Assembly (NCBI GenBank): GCA_023079485.1
Contig: CM041085.1
Coordinates: 93,507,115 to 93,571,114, forward strand
Origin: Archilochus colubris
Taxonomy: Eukaryota; Chordata; Aves; Apodiformes; Trochilidae
Direction of reading: 5' to 3'
DNA: 64,000 bases
Shown: in pieces, positions 11,589-26,000 of the stretch
Layout of the letters: the number at the start of each line of letters is the position of its first letter
How positions within the stretch are numbered: the first letter of the stretch is position 1
Program-made: the position numbers and the translations under genes
Notes under the pieces: model-generated
Database searches by the model: none
What the model was told of the DNA's origin: nothing
What the model saw: the letters and a program-made list of their open reading frames with translations, nothing else

Positions 11589-14500
11589 ATATTCTTAAAA
11601 CTAGCAGAATTTTGCAACAGTAGTGCATGCACTGTGTTCATTGCACTAACAAAATAAAATGAAATTTAAAAAGACCCCAGAAGAGACAATATGTCTCCAC
11701 AAACCAAATATCATTTTGTTGCTGCTCTGAAAATCCTGGTCTTTACCCTATCTATTAAAAAATGCTTAATTATTAAAAGATTCTTCTGATATAAAGCAGA
11801 AATCAAATATATGTGCCTATCTCTTGTTCAGGTTATAGGGGTAAGAGAGAAGAGGCCCTCCTCTTTTATTTTTAGCTACAGATGGCAGGCAATCTGCTGT
11901 AACTATCTTATCTATTGTTTTTCTGTAATATTTGACATCTTCAATAATTTTACATTCATTTCCTTACTTTGATTTGCCTGTTCTAGTTAGTTTGGAGAAG
12001 GTAACAGAAAAGGAAATAAGCATTTTTCACCTTTGTTGAAAAGAAGGAAATATCTTTACTTCATTTACTAAGAAAACTAGAAATACAAGTCAAGTTGTAA
12101 AAACAATGCTTAAAAGCATGCCAGATGTTTGTAAATAATTGGAAGGCTCTCAAAATATAGAGGCATTGTTAGCAATCAAAATAACCCAATACTTAATCTA
12201 AAAGGCCATGATATTTTTTTAATAATATTCTTTCTATTTTCTGATCTCTTTTCATTATCCTTCTTTTCTCCTTGCATATTATACTTGCTCAAAAAATCTG
12301 GCTGTATTTTGTGGCAGTTAGTTTGCAATTATAATTAAAGCTGAAGCTAGATATCTCAATAAACCAATTTTCTCTTTAAATCCTGATGTTGACTGTAAAT
12401 AATGCACAGTAAAGTCAGTGACTTACAGCAATGTAAGGCTTACAGCCTTACAGCAATGTAAGGCATTGAAAATATGTTACTTCTTAATGTGAACCAGGGT
12501 AGTAGGATGCTATATTATTTATCTGTCTTGTGTCATTCCTGCAATGCTTTACTCATGGGAGAAACGCTTTAACAGTCAAAAAGCAGTCAAGGGGTGAATC
12601 ATCTTACAACAATACTCAATTGAAAATGGTAAGCACCTGACTTTTATATCAGACAGGCAGAGGGAAAATAATCTTTTTTTAAAATTCTTGCTTTAAGCCA
12701 TCCAGGTGTTCTTTGCCTTTTCTTTGATTCTTAAAATTAAGGCATCCTGCTTGATGAACCTAATTCAAAATAACTATAATTTGCATGTTCTTTCTTCCTT
12801 TAGTAATTTGTGGGTGGAATCAAGATGAGAAAACAGATGCTTATCCTGTTCTGACACTCACAAGGAAGTACCCTTTGCCCAGTGCAGAGCTTTGATAATC
12901 AGAGATGTCAAATCTCACTCAGTGTAATGTGGAACCAATGGCTTATTTTTCCGTTGTAGTTTATGAATTAACTGTGCACAGAAACTGCAATTTTTCTATT
13001 GCACTTTCCTGTTCCTGCCTCCTATTTAGTGAAAAATATCAGAGTTCACTCCCTCTACTTTTGATAAAACACTGTTTGAAACTGGACAAGTGCAAAACCA
13101 CACATCACCGAGATGTGTTTCCTGTGTATCATGGGTACAGGGCTCTGAAAAGAAAAGATTTTGTCTAGTATTTTAAGACCCTTGCTGAGAGCATTAAATC
13201 ACTGGATTTTCCTCTGTGCTTACTTGGTTCTCCTGCTTTCTTCAAATTCCTCTTAAAGAATAATGTTGTATCACTCAACTTATCAGGAGAAAATATATAC
13301 ATCTCAGCAGACTGCAATCAATGCCTTACTTATGCTTATCAGATCTTCAAAAGGAATAGACCCTTATATTTACATGGGCAGGTAAACATCTGCCAGCTCA
13401 GGTAAGGAAGGACACTTTTGTGATAACAGCTTGATAAAATATTGGCAGTATGCTGTTGCTGTTAGCTCTTCCTTTTGGCATTACTTAACAGTGTTTGCCA
13501 AGAGTAAATATCAACTGGCTGTGGGAGCTAAGTTATATGGGAAGTGGTTCATCCAGAACAGAGCTAGGATATATTGTTGGGCTGCCTGGAGGAATCATCA
13601 TTAGCTGATTTATTGACTAAGTGCAAACTCATAACACCCAGCCAAGAATTCAGTCTTGCTCCTCGAGGATCAGCAGTTGGTGCTACATAACCCAAGGCTC
13701 CTTGAGACATGTGCATGGTAACATCAGAGGGCTGAGACCTTTATCTTTCCTTCCAAAGCTTCTATCTTTTCTCTTGTGATCAGATCAATGCCCATTCTGC
13801 CTAGCAACAGCTGACACTACAAGGTAGCAGAAACTCCCTCTTTGGCAGCTGAAGCTTCTTAGCAAACCTCTGCAATGTCCATCACTCTGAGTGATGTATT
13901 CATTCTCATACTGAAGTTGGATCTTCAATTTGCTGGCTAAAGTCCTGTTTCTATCACTGTAAATTATTAGCATTAAAAACAGCAACCTGAAGCAGGATTT
14001 GATGAAATATTTAGACATTAAAGAGTGAATCCTTTACGACAGAAAATATTGTAGGTGCTGGTTACAAAACTCTCCTTAACAATTTGCTCATGTCTCTGAT
14101 GATAATTAGTCACTAAGGGAACACCTCACAACTAAAGTCACTTCAGCACAACACTGTAAATGTAACCTTCTTTTCATATTGTTCTTGATTTCCTGTAACT
14201 TCTTAAAGAGATGTCAATTAAGCAAAGTAGCCATATCTCGGTTTTTACCTTCCTCCATGTGTCAAGTACAAGCCAAAAAATCCTGCTTCATATTGCTAAC
14301 AGCTGACTCTCATTGCCTCATCAGGCTGGTTTGAGGAGCTGAGAGAAAGAATATTCAAAGCATTCCCTGAGGGGGATGAAGTTGGCTTTACACTGCCTCT
14401 ACCTGCTCTCACAGCAGAGGAGAGTGGTTGAGGGAAAGAAGAAAAGACAGTGAAGTGTCTGACTCTTATCAACACAACTGTGAACAATAGAGAGAAGAAT

Positions 14501-16277
14501 ATTAGAGGACTCCCCGAGAGCTTAGAGTACAGAGAGAGAATGTCAAAGTAAGTGGCTCTGATATCCTCATCAGTGAGGGAGGAAAAGACAGGGAGCAAAC
14601 TGAGAAAATTCCAGCTCCTGGGGTAGAGAGACCACAATGATGGCAAACAGCTCATGTAGATCCAGCTCAGGTTCAGTGCTAAGAAAAGGAGATAAGACAT
14701 ACAAAATTATATGTTATTGAACTATTTGAAACCAGAGAGGATAGATCAGAGCGGAATCAAAAGTTGCAGAAGAAAAGGGGTGAGATGGTACATGGTTTAG
14801 GAGTGGTGCACGTGATGGGTCCCAGGAGTGGCTCTACCAGGATGAAGTGGACCAGAATATACAAATCAAGTACGTTATTGGCAAACAGTTGATAGACAGG
14901 ATAAGGTTTCATGAAAAGGAAGTAAGTAGAAAAGAAAATAAGAAAATTAAAAGAGACAGTGAAAGATTACAAAATTGGTGGAACAGGAAATTTTAAGTTA
15001 TGGGAAAAGAATGAAGATTTGAGGGGTTTTTTTGAAGGTGGAACCTATGAATGTTGCAGTTGAGAGAAAGAGGTTACTAGGCTACTGTCACTGCATAAGA
15101 AGACAGGGGAAAAATTCAAGATACATAATTTCCAGAGAGGAAGAAAGTCTGGACTGCATAGAAAGGCAGAATCAGAATAAGGTGGGAGAAGTAAAAAAAA
15201 ACCAACAAAAATCTTTATATTTCATGGGAAAAGTAAGAATGGTATAGCAGTTAGAGTGTAGAAGCAAATGTTAAAGAATGGATAGAGACACTGGGATCTA
15301 ATTTTAATTATACTGTTAAATGAACTGTAAAGTTCAGCAGAGTGAAAGGTTGAAACTCTGCAAGCATTAAAAATTAGATATAATGTCCAATTTATCTGAG
15401 AAATCACTCTGACCTTGTGTCTCTTTCTCTCCTCACACTACCTATAGAGAAGATGTAGTGACAGCAGTCTAGAAATAACAAGGCCTCACAACTTTGACTT
15501 TTTAATGTATTTGTTATTGAAGACCTCCCCTAGAAAGAGTTGGCTAAGCTGGAAGTTGGAGCACCAGTGGTCAGCCAACAACAGAAATCTCATCATTGCT
15601 AGAGGAGTCAGATGGAGAATTAATTGGGATTTTTAGGGAAAAAAAGCCCTGAAGAAAAACTTCTTCAATGTGCATTCACAACTTACAATAAGTAATTTTC
15701 TTCAGAAAATCTTGACTGAGTGTTAGAGATGCTCTAAGGAGAGCAGAATATTAGACATCTCTCTGGAACTCCAAAACTTCAAATGCTAAATTAGCTATTA
15801 AATTTATCTGGATCTGAAAAGCTATAAAGATCCAATGCCTACACTGTAGATAGCATCTGGGCAATGTAGGTCATTTTGTTTCAAATAACTGTAGAATGAA
15901 CAGAGGGATAGTATTTGCAAATTAGTAGAAAATTGCTAAATTAGCTGTAAAATTGATACAGAGGCACAGAGATGAAACTTTTATTTAAACCTTTAAACCA
16001 CACTTTCTACCTTTGTATTACTAACACTTCAAATCAATGATGCATAAGGTAGGTGAAAAAGAGATGTTTAATGTTGTATTTGATAGACAACAGGTGCCAT
16101 TTTTATTTATTGCCATATTAATCACAGAAGTATACACAAATTATTCCAGTCTTTTAAAGAAGAAAACAATCATTTTCAGTCAATATTTTTCAAGACATGG
16201 ATTCTCTTGAAACACCCCAGTTTGTTGAATCAGCATTTTCTGAGAAGCAATTTCAAGAGGGTATTCCTAAAAACATT
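11589..16277. other. Unannotated AT-rich stretch
   Basis: No recognised interspersed repeat and no credible exon. The longest frame (14296-14700 minus, 134 codons) has no motif. A small tandem duplication is at 12422-12464. About 14700-15250 is purine-rich, A/G-dominated, without a repeat unit I can define. Confidence 0.5.
12422..12464. repeat. 25-bp tandem duplication with hairpin units
   Basis: The 18-base block CTTACAGCAATGTAAGGC occurs twice, 25 bp apart (12422 and 12447). Each copy is itself a small stem-loop. In the second, CCTTACA (12446-12452) pairs with TGTAAGG (12457-12463) across a GCAA loop. The duplication is exact, so it is recent or maintained. Confidence 0.85.
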
Positions 16278-16684
16278 CATAGAATCATAGAATTATAGAA
16301 TTGGCTGGGTTGGAAGGGACCTCAGAGATCATCGAGTCCAACCCTTTTACCACCGTTGCGGTTGCTAGACTATGGCACTGAGTGCCACATCCAGTCTCTT
16401 TCTAAATATCTCCAGGGACGGAGAATCCACTACTTCCCTGGGCAGCCCATTCCAATGCCGGATCACTCTCTCCGTAAAGAAATTCTTTCTAATATCTCAC
16501 CTAAATTTCCCCTGGCACAACTTAAGACCATGCCCTCTTGTCTTGTTGAAAGTCGTCTGGCAAAAGAGACCAACGGCCACCCGGTTACAACCTCCTTTCA
16601 GGGAGTTGTAGAGAGTGATGAGGTCTCCCCTGAGCCTCCTCTTCTCCAGGCTGAACAGCCCCAGCTCTCTCAGCCTCTCCTCAT
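16278..16684 (-). mobile_element. CR1 LINE 3' fragment, minus strand (407 bp)
   Basis: The copy begins with CATAGAAT units and GGTTGGAAGGGACCTCAGAG and runs to CAGCCTCTCCTCAT. It contains the 3' untranslated region and the C-terminal part of the CR1 second ORF, read on the minus strand. A minus-strand frame (16497-16688) gives [20 protein letters not shown], a phrase characteristic of the end of the CR1 reverse-transcriptase protein, then GRG-like LKLCQGKFR. The reading frame is then broken, so this is a dead copy. The plus-strand frames 16356-16748 and 16372-16611 are antisense shadows. It is the same subfamily as 46581-47006 and stops at the same 5' point within about 2 nt. Confidence 0.95.
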
Positions 16685-17800
16685 TCATACATCTTCCAGG
16701 AATTCTTTACAGGAATTAAGAGTTTTCTTGGAGTGTACTATTCAATGACACTAGGCTGGATGAGAGTCAGTGGAATAATACAGAAAGATGTGGATTTAAA
16801 AAGTCTGATGATCTTTGAAAATAAATGAGCTCTTCTGTGAAAAGCTTCATACTTAGGAGAAAAACTTGTATTATCAAGTGAACTGAGGGTCTTAACCCTT
16901 GAGGATAAAGAGTTCAGATCTTTGTGTATAGCATCTGCCAGTACGTCCTTGCCAAAGACCTTCATTGATTGCACAGAGAAGGTAAGTTTCTAATTTCTGC
17001 AGTCTCACAGACTCTGCTTAAGCCAGACATCTACAGCTTTTTAGGTGCTGGGTGGAAAAAGTTCATTCAGCTTCAAAATTAACTGCAAAATTTATGTCTT
17101 TCCTTACATATTTCCTGGAGTCACTCCATAGCTGAAAAAAAAAATAATTTGCAATATGATGACCTATCTAATGCCTCTTCTATAATTATGTTTAAATAGC
17201 TTTCAGTTTTCTCAGTTATTTTCCATACTGAGAGTCAAACATTAAGTAAAGGAAAATTCTTGCCTAGGAAAATCACAGTAATCAGTAATATGTCCCCTTT
17301 TTGGTACATATTATTTTTCTTTATTGAAAACCTTCCATTGGCTACTTCAAAATGCACTTTTTATCAGTATTTTACAATATTTCTTTGAAATAAAGGATTA
17401 TCTGAACTTGCTTTCTAGTAAACTAGAATTCTCTTCTAAAACCAACCCAGAAGGAACATGAGCACATCAGAAAGCAATTTAAAATAAGGAGAATTCCTAA
17501 CACAAATATCTTAGAAATATTTACTCAACAGTAATTTTTAGTCTTCTCACCACCTGTGCCTTAAGGTCAGATTTAATATCAGTAAGCTGTAAACAGAACA
17601 GAGAATCAGCCATGATCTTGCACTTGTTTTAAACATAATCAAGGCACAAGTTCTTTAGGCTCTTGTCTCTGCTTCCAAGCTTTTAAGAGTTCCTCCAGTG
17701 AAGTGCAGAAAAGAAGGAATGATGCTTTTTCCTTATTTCCTAGAAATTAAATTGGCATTTGAGACTAATTGTTCTCTGTGGTGCTCTTTCATAGTTGAGC

Positions 17801-17854
17801 TCTGCAGTGATATTAGTGATATTAGCCCTTATCTGCAGTGATATTAGCCCTTAT
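17801..17854. repeat. Short imperfect tandem duplication
   Basis: CTGCAGTGATATTAG occurs at about 17802 and 17833. A partial third copy of TGATATTAGCCCTTAT lies between them (17817-17832). The pattern is consistent with replication slippage. Confidence 0.8.
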
Positions 17855-19557
17855 TGCAAAGACAGTTTTTAACCCCTTCAGTAAGCCACGAGGTTGTTTT
17901 TGGTGAGGATACATGTCAGTCACAGCAGCAGTCATGCAGCTTTCTGACAAGGGCCTCTGGAACCTCTTGAAACTGCATTAAATCCTCTCATGTTGTTATG
18001 GAGACTCACTCAACCTTTTTGCAATTCATTATTCCTCATTATAAAGCAAAATCTCAGGGATAACAGGGGCAGAAGAGAGTATGTTTCTAGATCAGAGTAG
18101 GCTCGAAAGAGCCAGAGAACACTGGAGCATCTTTGTTGTTTTGAATTAACTACAGTAATTTTATACACTTCTCTAGTGTATTTTGGTGTTACTACTGACA
18201 GTAGAGTACAAAATTTTCAAAAGCAATTAGAAGGAAATTTGGACTTGCCACTACAGCATTGCTTTAGCATTGGGCTTTTTTTTCCTACTGAACATGTTTT
18301 GGCTTTCATATGTGACTATGAACAGCACACCACTCCACCTTTTTCTCTTGCTGCTTCTCCAAATATGAGCTGGAAGACAGAATATTTTCACATTCTTGAA
18401 TATATCTTCATCCAGGTTTGTAATGTAAAACTGGAGGGAAAGAACACTAGAGAGATAGTGACTCTTACACCTGGATCCATACAAGGAATCAGTTACCTAT
18501 CCCTTATTTCTGGAAACTTCCTAAATAGCATTTCAGATGCAAGTAATAATCTAATATGCATTACTTTTCATACTGATGACTATCAAATAAAGTGATGTGA
18601 AATTTTATAGCTGATAATAGAGGCTGTCAATCACACCTAACATTCAGCTTTAGTTTTAATGAAAATTGGCATCCGAAATTGACATTTATTTGGGGCTATT
18701 CATGCTGACATTTATTGCTACTGATCATTTTTCATTGGTTTTCATACTTTCTTGCATCACTTAGTGTTCCATATCCATAAGTCTAGTTGCAAATCTTGTA
18801 AAGAAAAAACATTCAAGTTTAATTATTGTTTGCATACATATTTACATAATTCAGCCTCAAAATAAAGTTGTAAGATTTGTGAAAGCATAAAATACTTATG
18901 AAAATAAGGAGTGGAATTCACCAAGTCTTTACTGAAATCAGTTTCATCAGGCTCTTGTCTGCAACTACTAGAGGCATTACTTTTGCAATTTTCACAGTTG
19001 TCTTTACTGAAGCAAAACAAATTCAGATGTTCATGTTGAAGCTGAAATTTATCTTTTGCTTTGAATTTTTCTAAACAGAACCAAATGAATGTGCAGTCCT
19101 TATAGGTATAGAAGGCATAGATCAGTCACAAAATGCCAGGCTACTAAGCTTTGAAAATGGTTGTTGTTTATGTTTTCAATAGTAAATGACTTTTGCTTTC
19201 CACACTTTTTGTTGCGTAGAGATTAAGCTTGCTTATAATTTTCTGACATCATATTGATATATTTTCATTAGCAGTTTGTGTGACTCAAATCTCTGACATT
19301 TGAATTTGCCCTCACACCTTGCATTTTGCACTTCAAAGCAGCTCCAAGCAGCTGCCTTGAAATATATTTAGGTCTGGTTATATCAGATTTGTCTCCAAAG
19401 CTGAGGTGAAATTAATAATTTCTATTAGTTATGTTTTTTAAATGACACTGCCTTTACAGTTTTCTCAGCATCAGAAAAGCAATAATTTGCATCTATGTTT
19501 CTATTTATCTTTGTTGAGGTGCTCTCATTTGCTTTGTGGGTCAGGGGAATTGCTTCC

Positions 19558-19588
<31 letters not shown>

Positions 19589-19593
19589 TTTTT
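19558..19593. repeat. T-rich homopolymer tract
   Basis: Eleven T, one C, then twenty-three T. No polyadenylation signal lies in the expected place on the minus strand and I see no flanking target duplication, so I do not read it as a retrogene tail. Confidence 0.9.
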
Positions 19594-22500
19594 GAATAAT
19601 ACACACTTGCTCAGGAATTGAAAGTACAAAACAAAGTGTTGCATTGATTTCCCTTTGATTTTTCCAACCTTTGAGCAGGTGTTTAAGTTTCCTCATGCTT
19701 CAGATGTGTCAGTTAAATCTTCTGAAGCAAAGGAACTGACAACAGTTTCCCAACCCTTGTGCATGTTTCATGCTGACACCAGCCAGGAAAACTACTGTGT
19801 CAGAATCTGTCTTTGGGGAATATGCAAATATTTTTTAGCAACTCTATACTCTGCAATTAGAATCAAAATAGCTACCTTCTTTTTCAATTTATTTGAATGT
19901 ATGTAAGTAGCAAATAAAAGTTTCAGATCAATGCAATCTCCACTTTTTTAGAGTGAAATCAACTGCTACACATTGACAGTGAAAAATTTCAGGTTCATGT
20001 GGCAGGTGCAGTTGCCCTTGAATTGGAACTGCAGCAGGTGTCTACACCAGGACTTCTGAATCAGGCCAGACAAACACAAGGTTTTGCACAGATCATATTC
20101 TTGCAGGGAACTGTTTAGTAAGAAAGGCCCCAAACGCATTTCCCTTCAAAGTATTGGAAAGTGGACAATTTGGGTTGTAAACTCTATGAGAGAGATGCTC
20201 CTCGTAACATGGGTTATGCTTTTAATCTTGCCAGGGTTCTGCATGGGATTTGCTGCTTCACACATATAGCTTCAAGCATTTTTCTTGATTTGCAGGAGGA
20301 GAGGGACCTGAACTAGTGCTTTATAGAGATTCCAGCCATTGTAAAAATCTGCTTTGCCAGTATATGAAAATCCAGACCACAAGATTGCCACCATTGGCAC
20401 TTTTCTCGTTTCATTTACACCAGTTTCTTTTGGCTGTGCATAACATCATTCCAGCAACATTTTCTCCTCAGCGCTTATGAATGAGCAGCTAGTCAGGCAT
20501 GTTCCAGCCAACCTGGACCATCACACCACTACCTGTTGACCTTCTTCAAAGAGGATTCTTCCCAGTCAGCCTTGAAGTCTTTTTGCCAAGAAAAATTTAA
20601 GAGCATGGATATTTACTATGACCAAATATAATTTACTTTTTGAAAACAGTCACCAGATTTTCATTGATTTGTTAATTTAAAATTAGGGCTTGATTGCCAT
20701 TATAAATTAAAATAAATAAAAAAGAAAAACTGGAAAACCTGACATAATCTCATACAGAGAAAAGAAAAGCCCTTTAAGGATAGAGAAAATAGATAATATT
20801 CACGACTTCTTTTGAATCTTCTGGAAAATTTAGATCAATTGATCCTTAGGAAGCTGTGTTTCAAGTTGTCCCATTTCCCCCTCTCCCACTTTAATATTTC
20901 TCTAAAATCTCTCACAAACTTGTAGGCTTTTTCCCTTTCAATCATCAGTAGAACTTCAGCTATTTTGAGGTTACTGATACAAGTTTTCCCATTCACTATT
21001 GTAGTCTATAGGATTTATGCCTTGTCTTTTGGTAAAAACATCCTGAAATACTCACAGAACAAGGTCACTTCTCTACAAGTGATACTGCCTGTTCAGGTTT
21101 CCTTTCTGGAAATAATAAACAAAAAAATAAAACAATGAAAGTCAACAATAGAGACTTTTGACAAATATATATAGCAGAATCACCTTCATGCATAGACAGT
21201 AGAATGGGTAAAAGGCATAGAGCACAGATTATAGATTATAGTCAAAAGATTTTATTCTCATAATCCAATCTATTAGTCCATCTCCGATTTCCTCTATGAC
21301 TTAGAAGAAACTGCATCAGTTTGTTAGCATTTTTGCCTAACAGCTCAGCCTTCCAACTCTTTATGTTTGAGGATTAGGGATGAGATCAAAATGGTGAAAA
21401 AGTGAACTATTTGAACTATTTCTTTTCTAATGTTCCAGGTTTTTAACCTGATATCTCACCATTAGCTATTGCATTTCATGGTGTCTGAATCACAGTCATT
21501 TTTCACTCCTGAATTTTCTGCATGTTCTGCCCTTTACTTTCATCCAATAACTCAGCATGTACAGAAGTACTTTGTTGATTTGATCCAATCTTTTGTTATT
21601 ACCTACAGTAATTAAGATTACTAGTAAGCCACCCATCCATAGGCCAGACAAAGCCAGACCTGCCTTTAAGCTCTCTAAACCAAATATACTCAACTAGGTG
21701 CACCAATAGGCTTCTATATTCATTGCACAAATATGTTGCTAAGTTTTGTCATATTCTTCATAACTCTTCCATCTTTACAACAGTGGAAGCAGAAAAAAAA
21801 TGTTTCTGGTAAACTTTACTGATACATTTTATTATTTTTTAGCTTAGCAGAATCTCTATTGTATTTATTTAATTTTTCCACAGCTACCTAAAATGGATTC
21901 AATTGGTAGCTTGAAATGAACAATATCTTACTCCAGTTAACTTTTCTTTTTGCATTTTGCAAAAAGAAGCTCATCCCACTTCATTTATGTCGTAAAAAAT
22001 ATGGGGACATCATAGTGTTACAGAGTATTTAAATAGCCTGATAAATCAAATTACTTCTATCAGATTTTAACATACTAAAGAAGAAATAGCCACATATGAA
22101 ATAATGATTTAATTATTCAGTATGAACCAACGTGGGGGGTGATTTTCATGACCACAGAGATTATTTAAGCATTCATCTTTCTTTTGAAGACATCATGCTT
22201 TGAGTATCTTCTCCTTAATATATGATGCCACTTAACCTGTTGTGTTGTTGAAGCTGGTTGGTGTATGTAGAAAAAAAAAGAGCATTAAGTCACTCAGTAA
22301 AAAAAAAAAACTTCCTATACAAAATCATCCAATTCTGAGAGACAACATGCAAGCAATTACTGCCAACCAGATGTAATATGCAAACAGCAGAGAGAACATT
22401 TTCTGAGCCGTTGATTCTTGGCTTTCTCTGAAGCCTTGGACCTTTCAAGTTTATTTCAGTGATTTATTTTAGAACCAGTGATTACTGGATTAATTTGATT

Positions 22501-22940
22501 TGAGGATTACACTAGACAACAGCTCTCCAGAAGTGAAGAATAATTTAGAAACATAAATTACTGTACCTGAGAATCATTGACCTAGGAGGAAGACTGACCT
22601 ACTTAAGAGGAAATGGAGATACCCCCCCAATGCATATATAAATCACATATATGCCAACACATATATGTCAGCTTGGCAGGCTGTCAGCTAGTACTATACG
22701 TGTCTCTAAGGGACCTTGTAAGAAAAGTTTGTTCATGTGATTGTAACTGAAATTAGCTCTGCTTCCATTTTTGCCATGTAAATCAACAAGTCCTCTGAGG
22801 CCATTATATTTCTTTTTTTTTTTAAGCTGTATTCCTCAAGCAAAATTTCTGTTATCATTAAATTCCTGACAACCTCTATTATCGTACTGAATTTGATAAG
22901 AAATATGATTTCTTCTTTGAAAGGTTAATCAAAAGTCCTT

Positions 22941-23019
22941 TCTCTCTAAGGAGAAAAAAAAAAAATCACACAGAACCTTATCCATGAAAAGGATAAGGAT
23001 TTTTTCTCCTTTAGGGAGA
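22941..23019. repeat. Imperfect 79-bp palindrome (hairpin-forming)
   Basis: The outer arms TCTCTCTAAGGAGA (22941-22954) and TCTCCTTTAGGGAGA (23005-23019) are near inverse complements. They are extended inward by A-rich and T-rich runs. The inner arms CCTTATCC (22976-22983) and GGATAAGG (22991-22998) pair perfectly across a 7-base loop. The left A-run is longer than the right T-run, so the structure has a bulge. It could be a decayed MITE or a replication-generated palindrome; I see no target duplication. Confidence 0.7.
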
Positions 23020-26000
23020 AGAAATTATAGTGCCACACTGGATTTATTCTGGTTTTATATTCATTCTTCTCAATAAGTTTGATATGGGAAAATATTGTGA
23101 TTTTTTACTTTATTTACCCCTCAGATCCCAGAGAACACATTTTAGGAATTCCTGCTCTTTATAGAGAGTTATCATCACAGAATATAATTCCTGGAATTTC
23201 CCACCTGAGAAATTACTGAAGTGATCACTTATAATTCCTCAGATAATCTATTTCTTTATTATATCATATATAACTATAAATCCTGCAGTATAATATTAAA
23301 TGTAAAATTAGGACCTCAGGAAGAGATTACACAGAAATGTAGCAAAGCAAATACTTTTCAATACAGAGAGCAATCAGATGCCAAGGTTACTTGATCCAGT
23401 AGAGGTAGATGTAATGAATATACTGTCTTATGAGACAAAAAGACAGGCAAAAGTTGTATATAATCTTCTAACATCATGTAGGGAGCTAGAAATAATGGAA
23501 GTAATACACCAGAGAGAATGTATTTAGTGTAATTAATTATTCATTAGATTGCTGTCTTTTTTTTTTTCCCCTTGGTCTAATCTTATTAATTTAATATTTT
23601 AATTTAAATGCTATTCCAATAAGTGCATCTAAAAAATATCTGTATTGTATAGATACATATGGAGGTGGTAGTCTTGCTGGCTGGGCTACTTTTGAACATG
23701 TGAGGGGAGTGTGAATTATTGCTATAGTGACAGTGGGGTGCAGTCCACTGGTCATGAAGAGAAATCATTAACTCCTCACAGCATCAATTTGTTGGGAGGA
23801 CTTTGCTCACAGTGGTGCCAGACAATATACTGAGCACTCACAACCCTCACTGACATCAACCAAACAAACTGTGAGCATTCAGTGACAGTGTTACTCAGAA
23901 CCTAGGACTACTGCAATTCTTCAGAACAGAAATTTAGAGTAATTTCATCAATTTCTTTTAAGGGCATCAGTTACCAGATTTCTCCAAGGCTACTCATTTA
24001 AGTTATGGGCTTTTCCAAACCTTGATCATTCTGTTACTTCAGTTTGTGTGAAAGTATACAAATAGTCATTATAGCCTAATTAATGCAATATTATATAATC
24101 ATATATTGTTCAGTACTTAGCTAAGAAAATTCATCCAGTGTACACTAAACTTGTGATCTGAGCCCACTTATCCCAGGCCTGAAGTGAACAGATACACACA
24201 TCATGATTAATCACCACTGAAAGAATATGACCACACAAATGCTGTCTTAAAAACTGAATAAGCAAGCTGGCCTTCACACAACTAACATTTTCCACTAGTA
24301 CTTGTCTTCCTGGTTTGTCTAGCTGGCCTGGGTATAGAGACCTTTTCCTCAGCATCCCAAACTATTTCTTCCTGGCTGTGAAATCCCCATGTCCCAAGGC
24401 AGAGACCACTTTGCAGAACCCTGCTGTGAGTACTGAACAGTGCCCTGGCCATTCTGCCTCACCGTGGGGCTGTTTTACCCAGAGTTACAGAGAATTAAGC
24501 GTAGCTGGCAGGTTGCTGCTAGTTTACTGGTTTGAATGGAATAGTTACAGTATGACACAGTATGAATATAGAAGTGGGAGTAGCTCCACTCTATTATCCT
24601 GATGGTTTTCATCTTGGAATGAAAGGCTGAAATTTGTGCATTATGAACGAACAAAAATTATTCGTAACCCAGTCCTTTTCACAATAACAGTGATTGTTTT
24701 CACTGTATCTTCTCACTAACAATATTTTGGATCTGTTAACCTCTAATTTTTTTTCCTCCTCATCTGGACAGTTTCCTGTTTCTTTCAGTTTATTCAATAT
24801 TTTGAGTTTAGCCTACTTTGTGATGTTAGGGTTTATGTATATTGATCTTTTCTCTTAACAATTTCATCTCACTTGCGAATTACATCCTCATCTTCCATTA
24901 ATGCTGTATTCATCTGTTGGGTTTGTGGTTTGTTTTTTCTTGGTGTTTTTTTTTTTGCATTAGCATGATTACTTTGCTGCTGTGAATGCTTTTACTTCTG
25001 CAAATGGATTTCTTTATTTTTTCTCTTTTCACATAACAGGCCTCTTGGTTATTTTTTAATTTGGTTTGTTGTTGTTCCCTGAGCTGTTCATATGCCAACG
25101 TTAATTTATTTAAGTTCTGAATGGTTTTAATTTTAAAGTAACAGAGGGGAATCATCTTATAGCAAAATAACTGTCTTTAAAGAAAAAATTCAGGGAGGTT
25201 CACCAGAGCTAGAATTTCCATTGTCAAAAAATGTGTCTTTAATTGTCTTTCTATAGATTGTCCTGATAAAGACCTGTCCTAGGCTCAACAAAAAATAAGG
25301 GGTTAATCAGACTTAGCTTTCCTCTTAAATTAAACAGTTACATGCGGTTGAAGATATAAGGCCAGGCCATGACCTAAATGGTAACTTCATGAAAAATTAA
25401 GCACATGAATAAGCAAGCAAATTCTCATGCCCAGCAACTTTTCAGAGACATCTCCAAACATGCTTAGCTTTGCCTGTTTTACCTTAGTATCTGCATGGCA
25501 CAACATGGCAGCAAGGTATTCCAAGGGAAGGCTTAATACGGGAAGAGAGCCATGCAAGTTGTGCTTCTGCCATGTAGTGAAGCTGTAGTTGTACAAATCC
25601 CTTCCTTCATCATTTACATGGAGTCCCTTCCACCACTGTATGCAGTGCACCACTTGGATCATTTTCAATTTTTTTCTATTGTTAAGGACAATAATTTGTT
25701 TTGGAGTTCCACAGTGATGTTTTGATCTAATGTGTTCAGGTAGATGCTACAAAAGAAGCCATCAAACAATGAGATGGGGTACTCTGAAAGGAATGAGATT
25801 CTTAGCAGGACACATTTGAGCACTCCACTGTTGGTGGCAGGTAAACTGGGAGCCCCAGTTGTCTTTCATGTTTCCAAAAGAAAATGTACAGGCCTGGCTC
25901 TCCTGCTTTCCTCCCCCCCTTACTCCAGTCCTCTTTCACAGGACAGAGGGTGATTTGCAGCAACACGGAATGAGAAAATTATGGTCAGAAACAGCTCGGG

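Noticed and set aside
14296..14700. 134-codon minus frame
   Set aside because: Leu/Ser-rich without motif; nothing around it suggests a gene.
16356..16748. 130-codon plus-strand frame
   Set aside because: It is the antisense of a CR1 3' end (16278-16684); the same type of frame recurs at the other CR1 copy (46691-46924).
18176..18595. 139-codon plus frame, one of the longest in the window
   Set aside because: No domain, no recognised protein, no splice or promoter context; the length fits chance for 64 kb.
19558..19593. Long T tract as an antisense poly(A) tail of a retrogene
   Set aside because: No polyadenylation signal upstream on the minus strand, no target duplication and no recognisable gene body.
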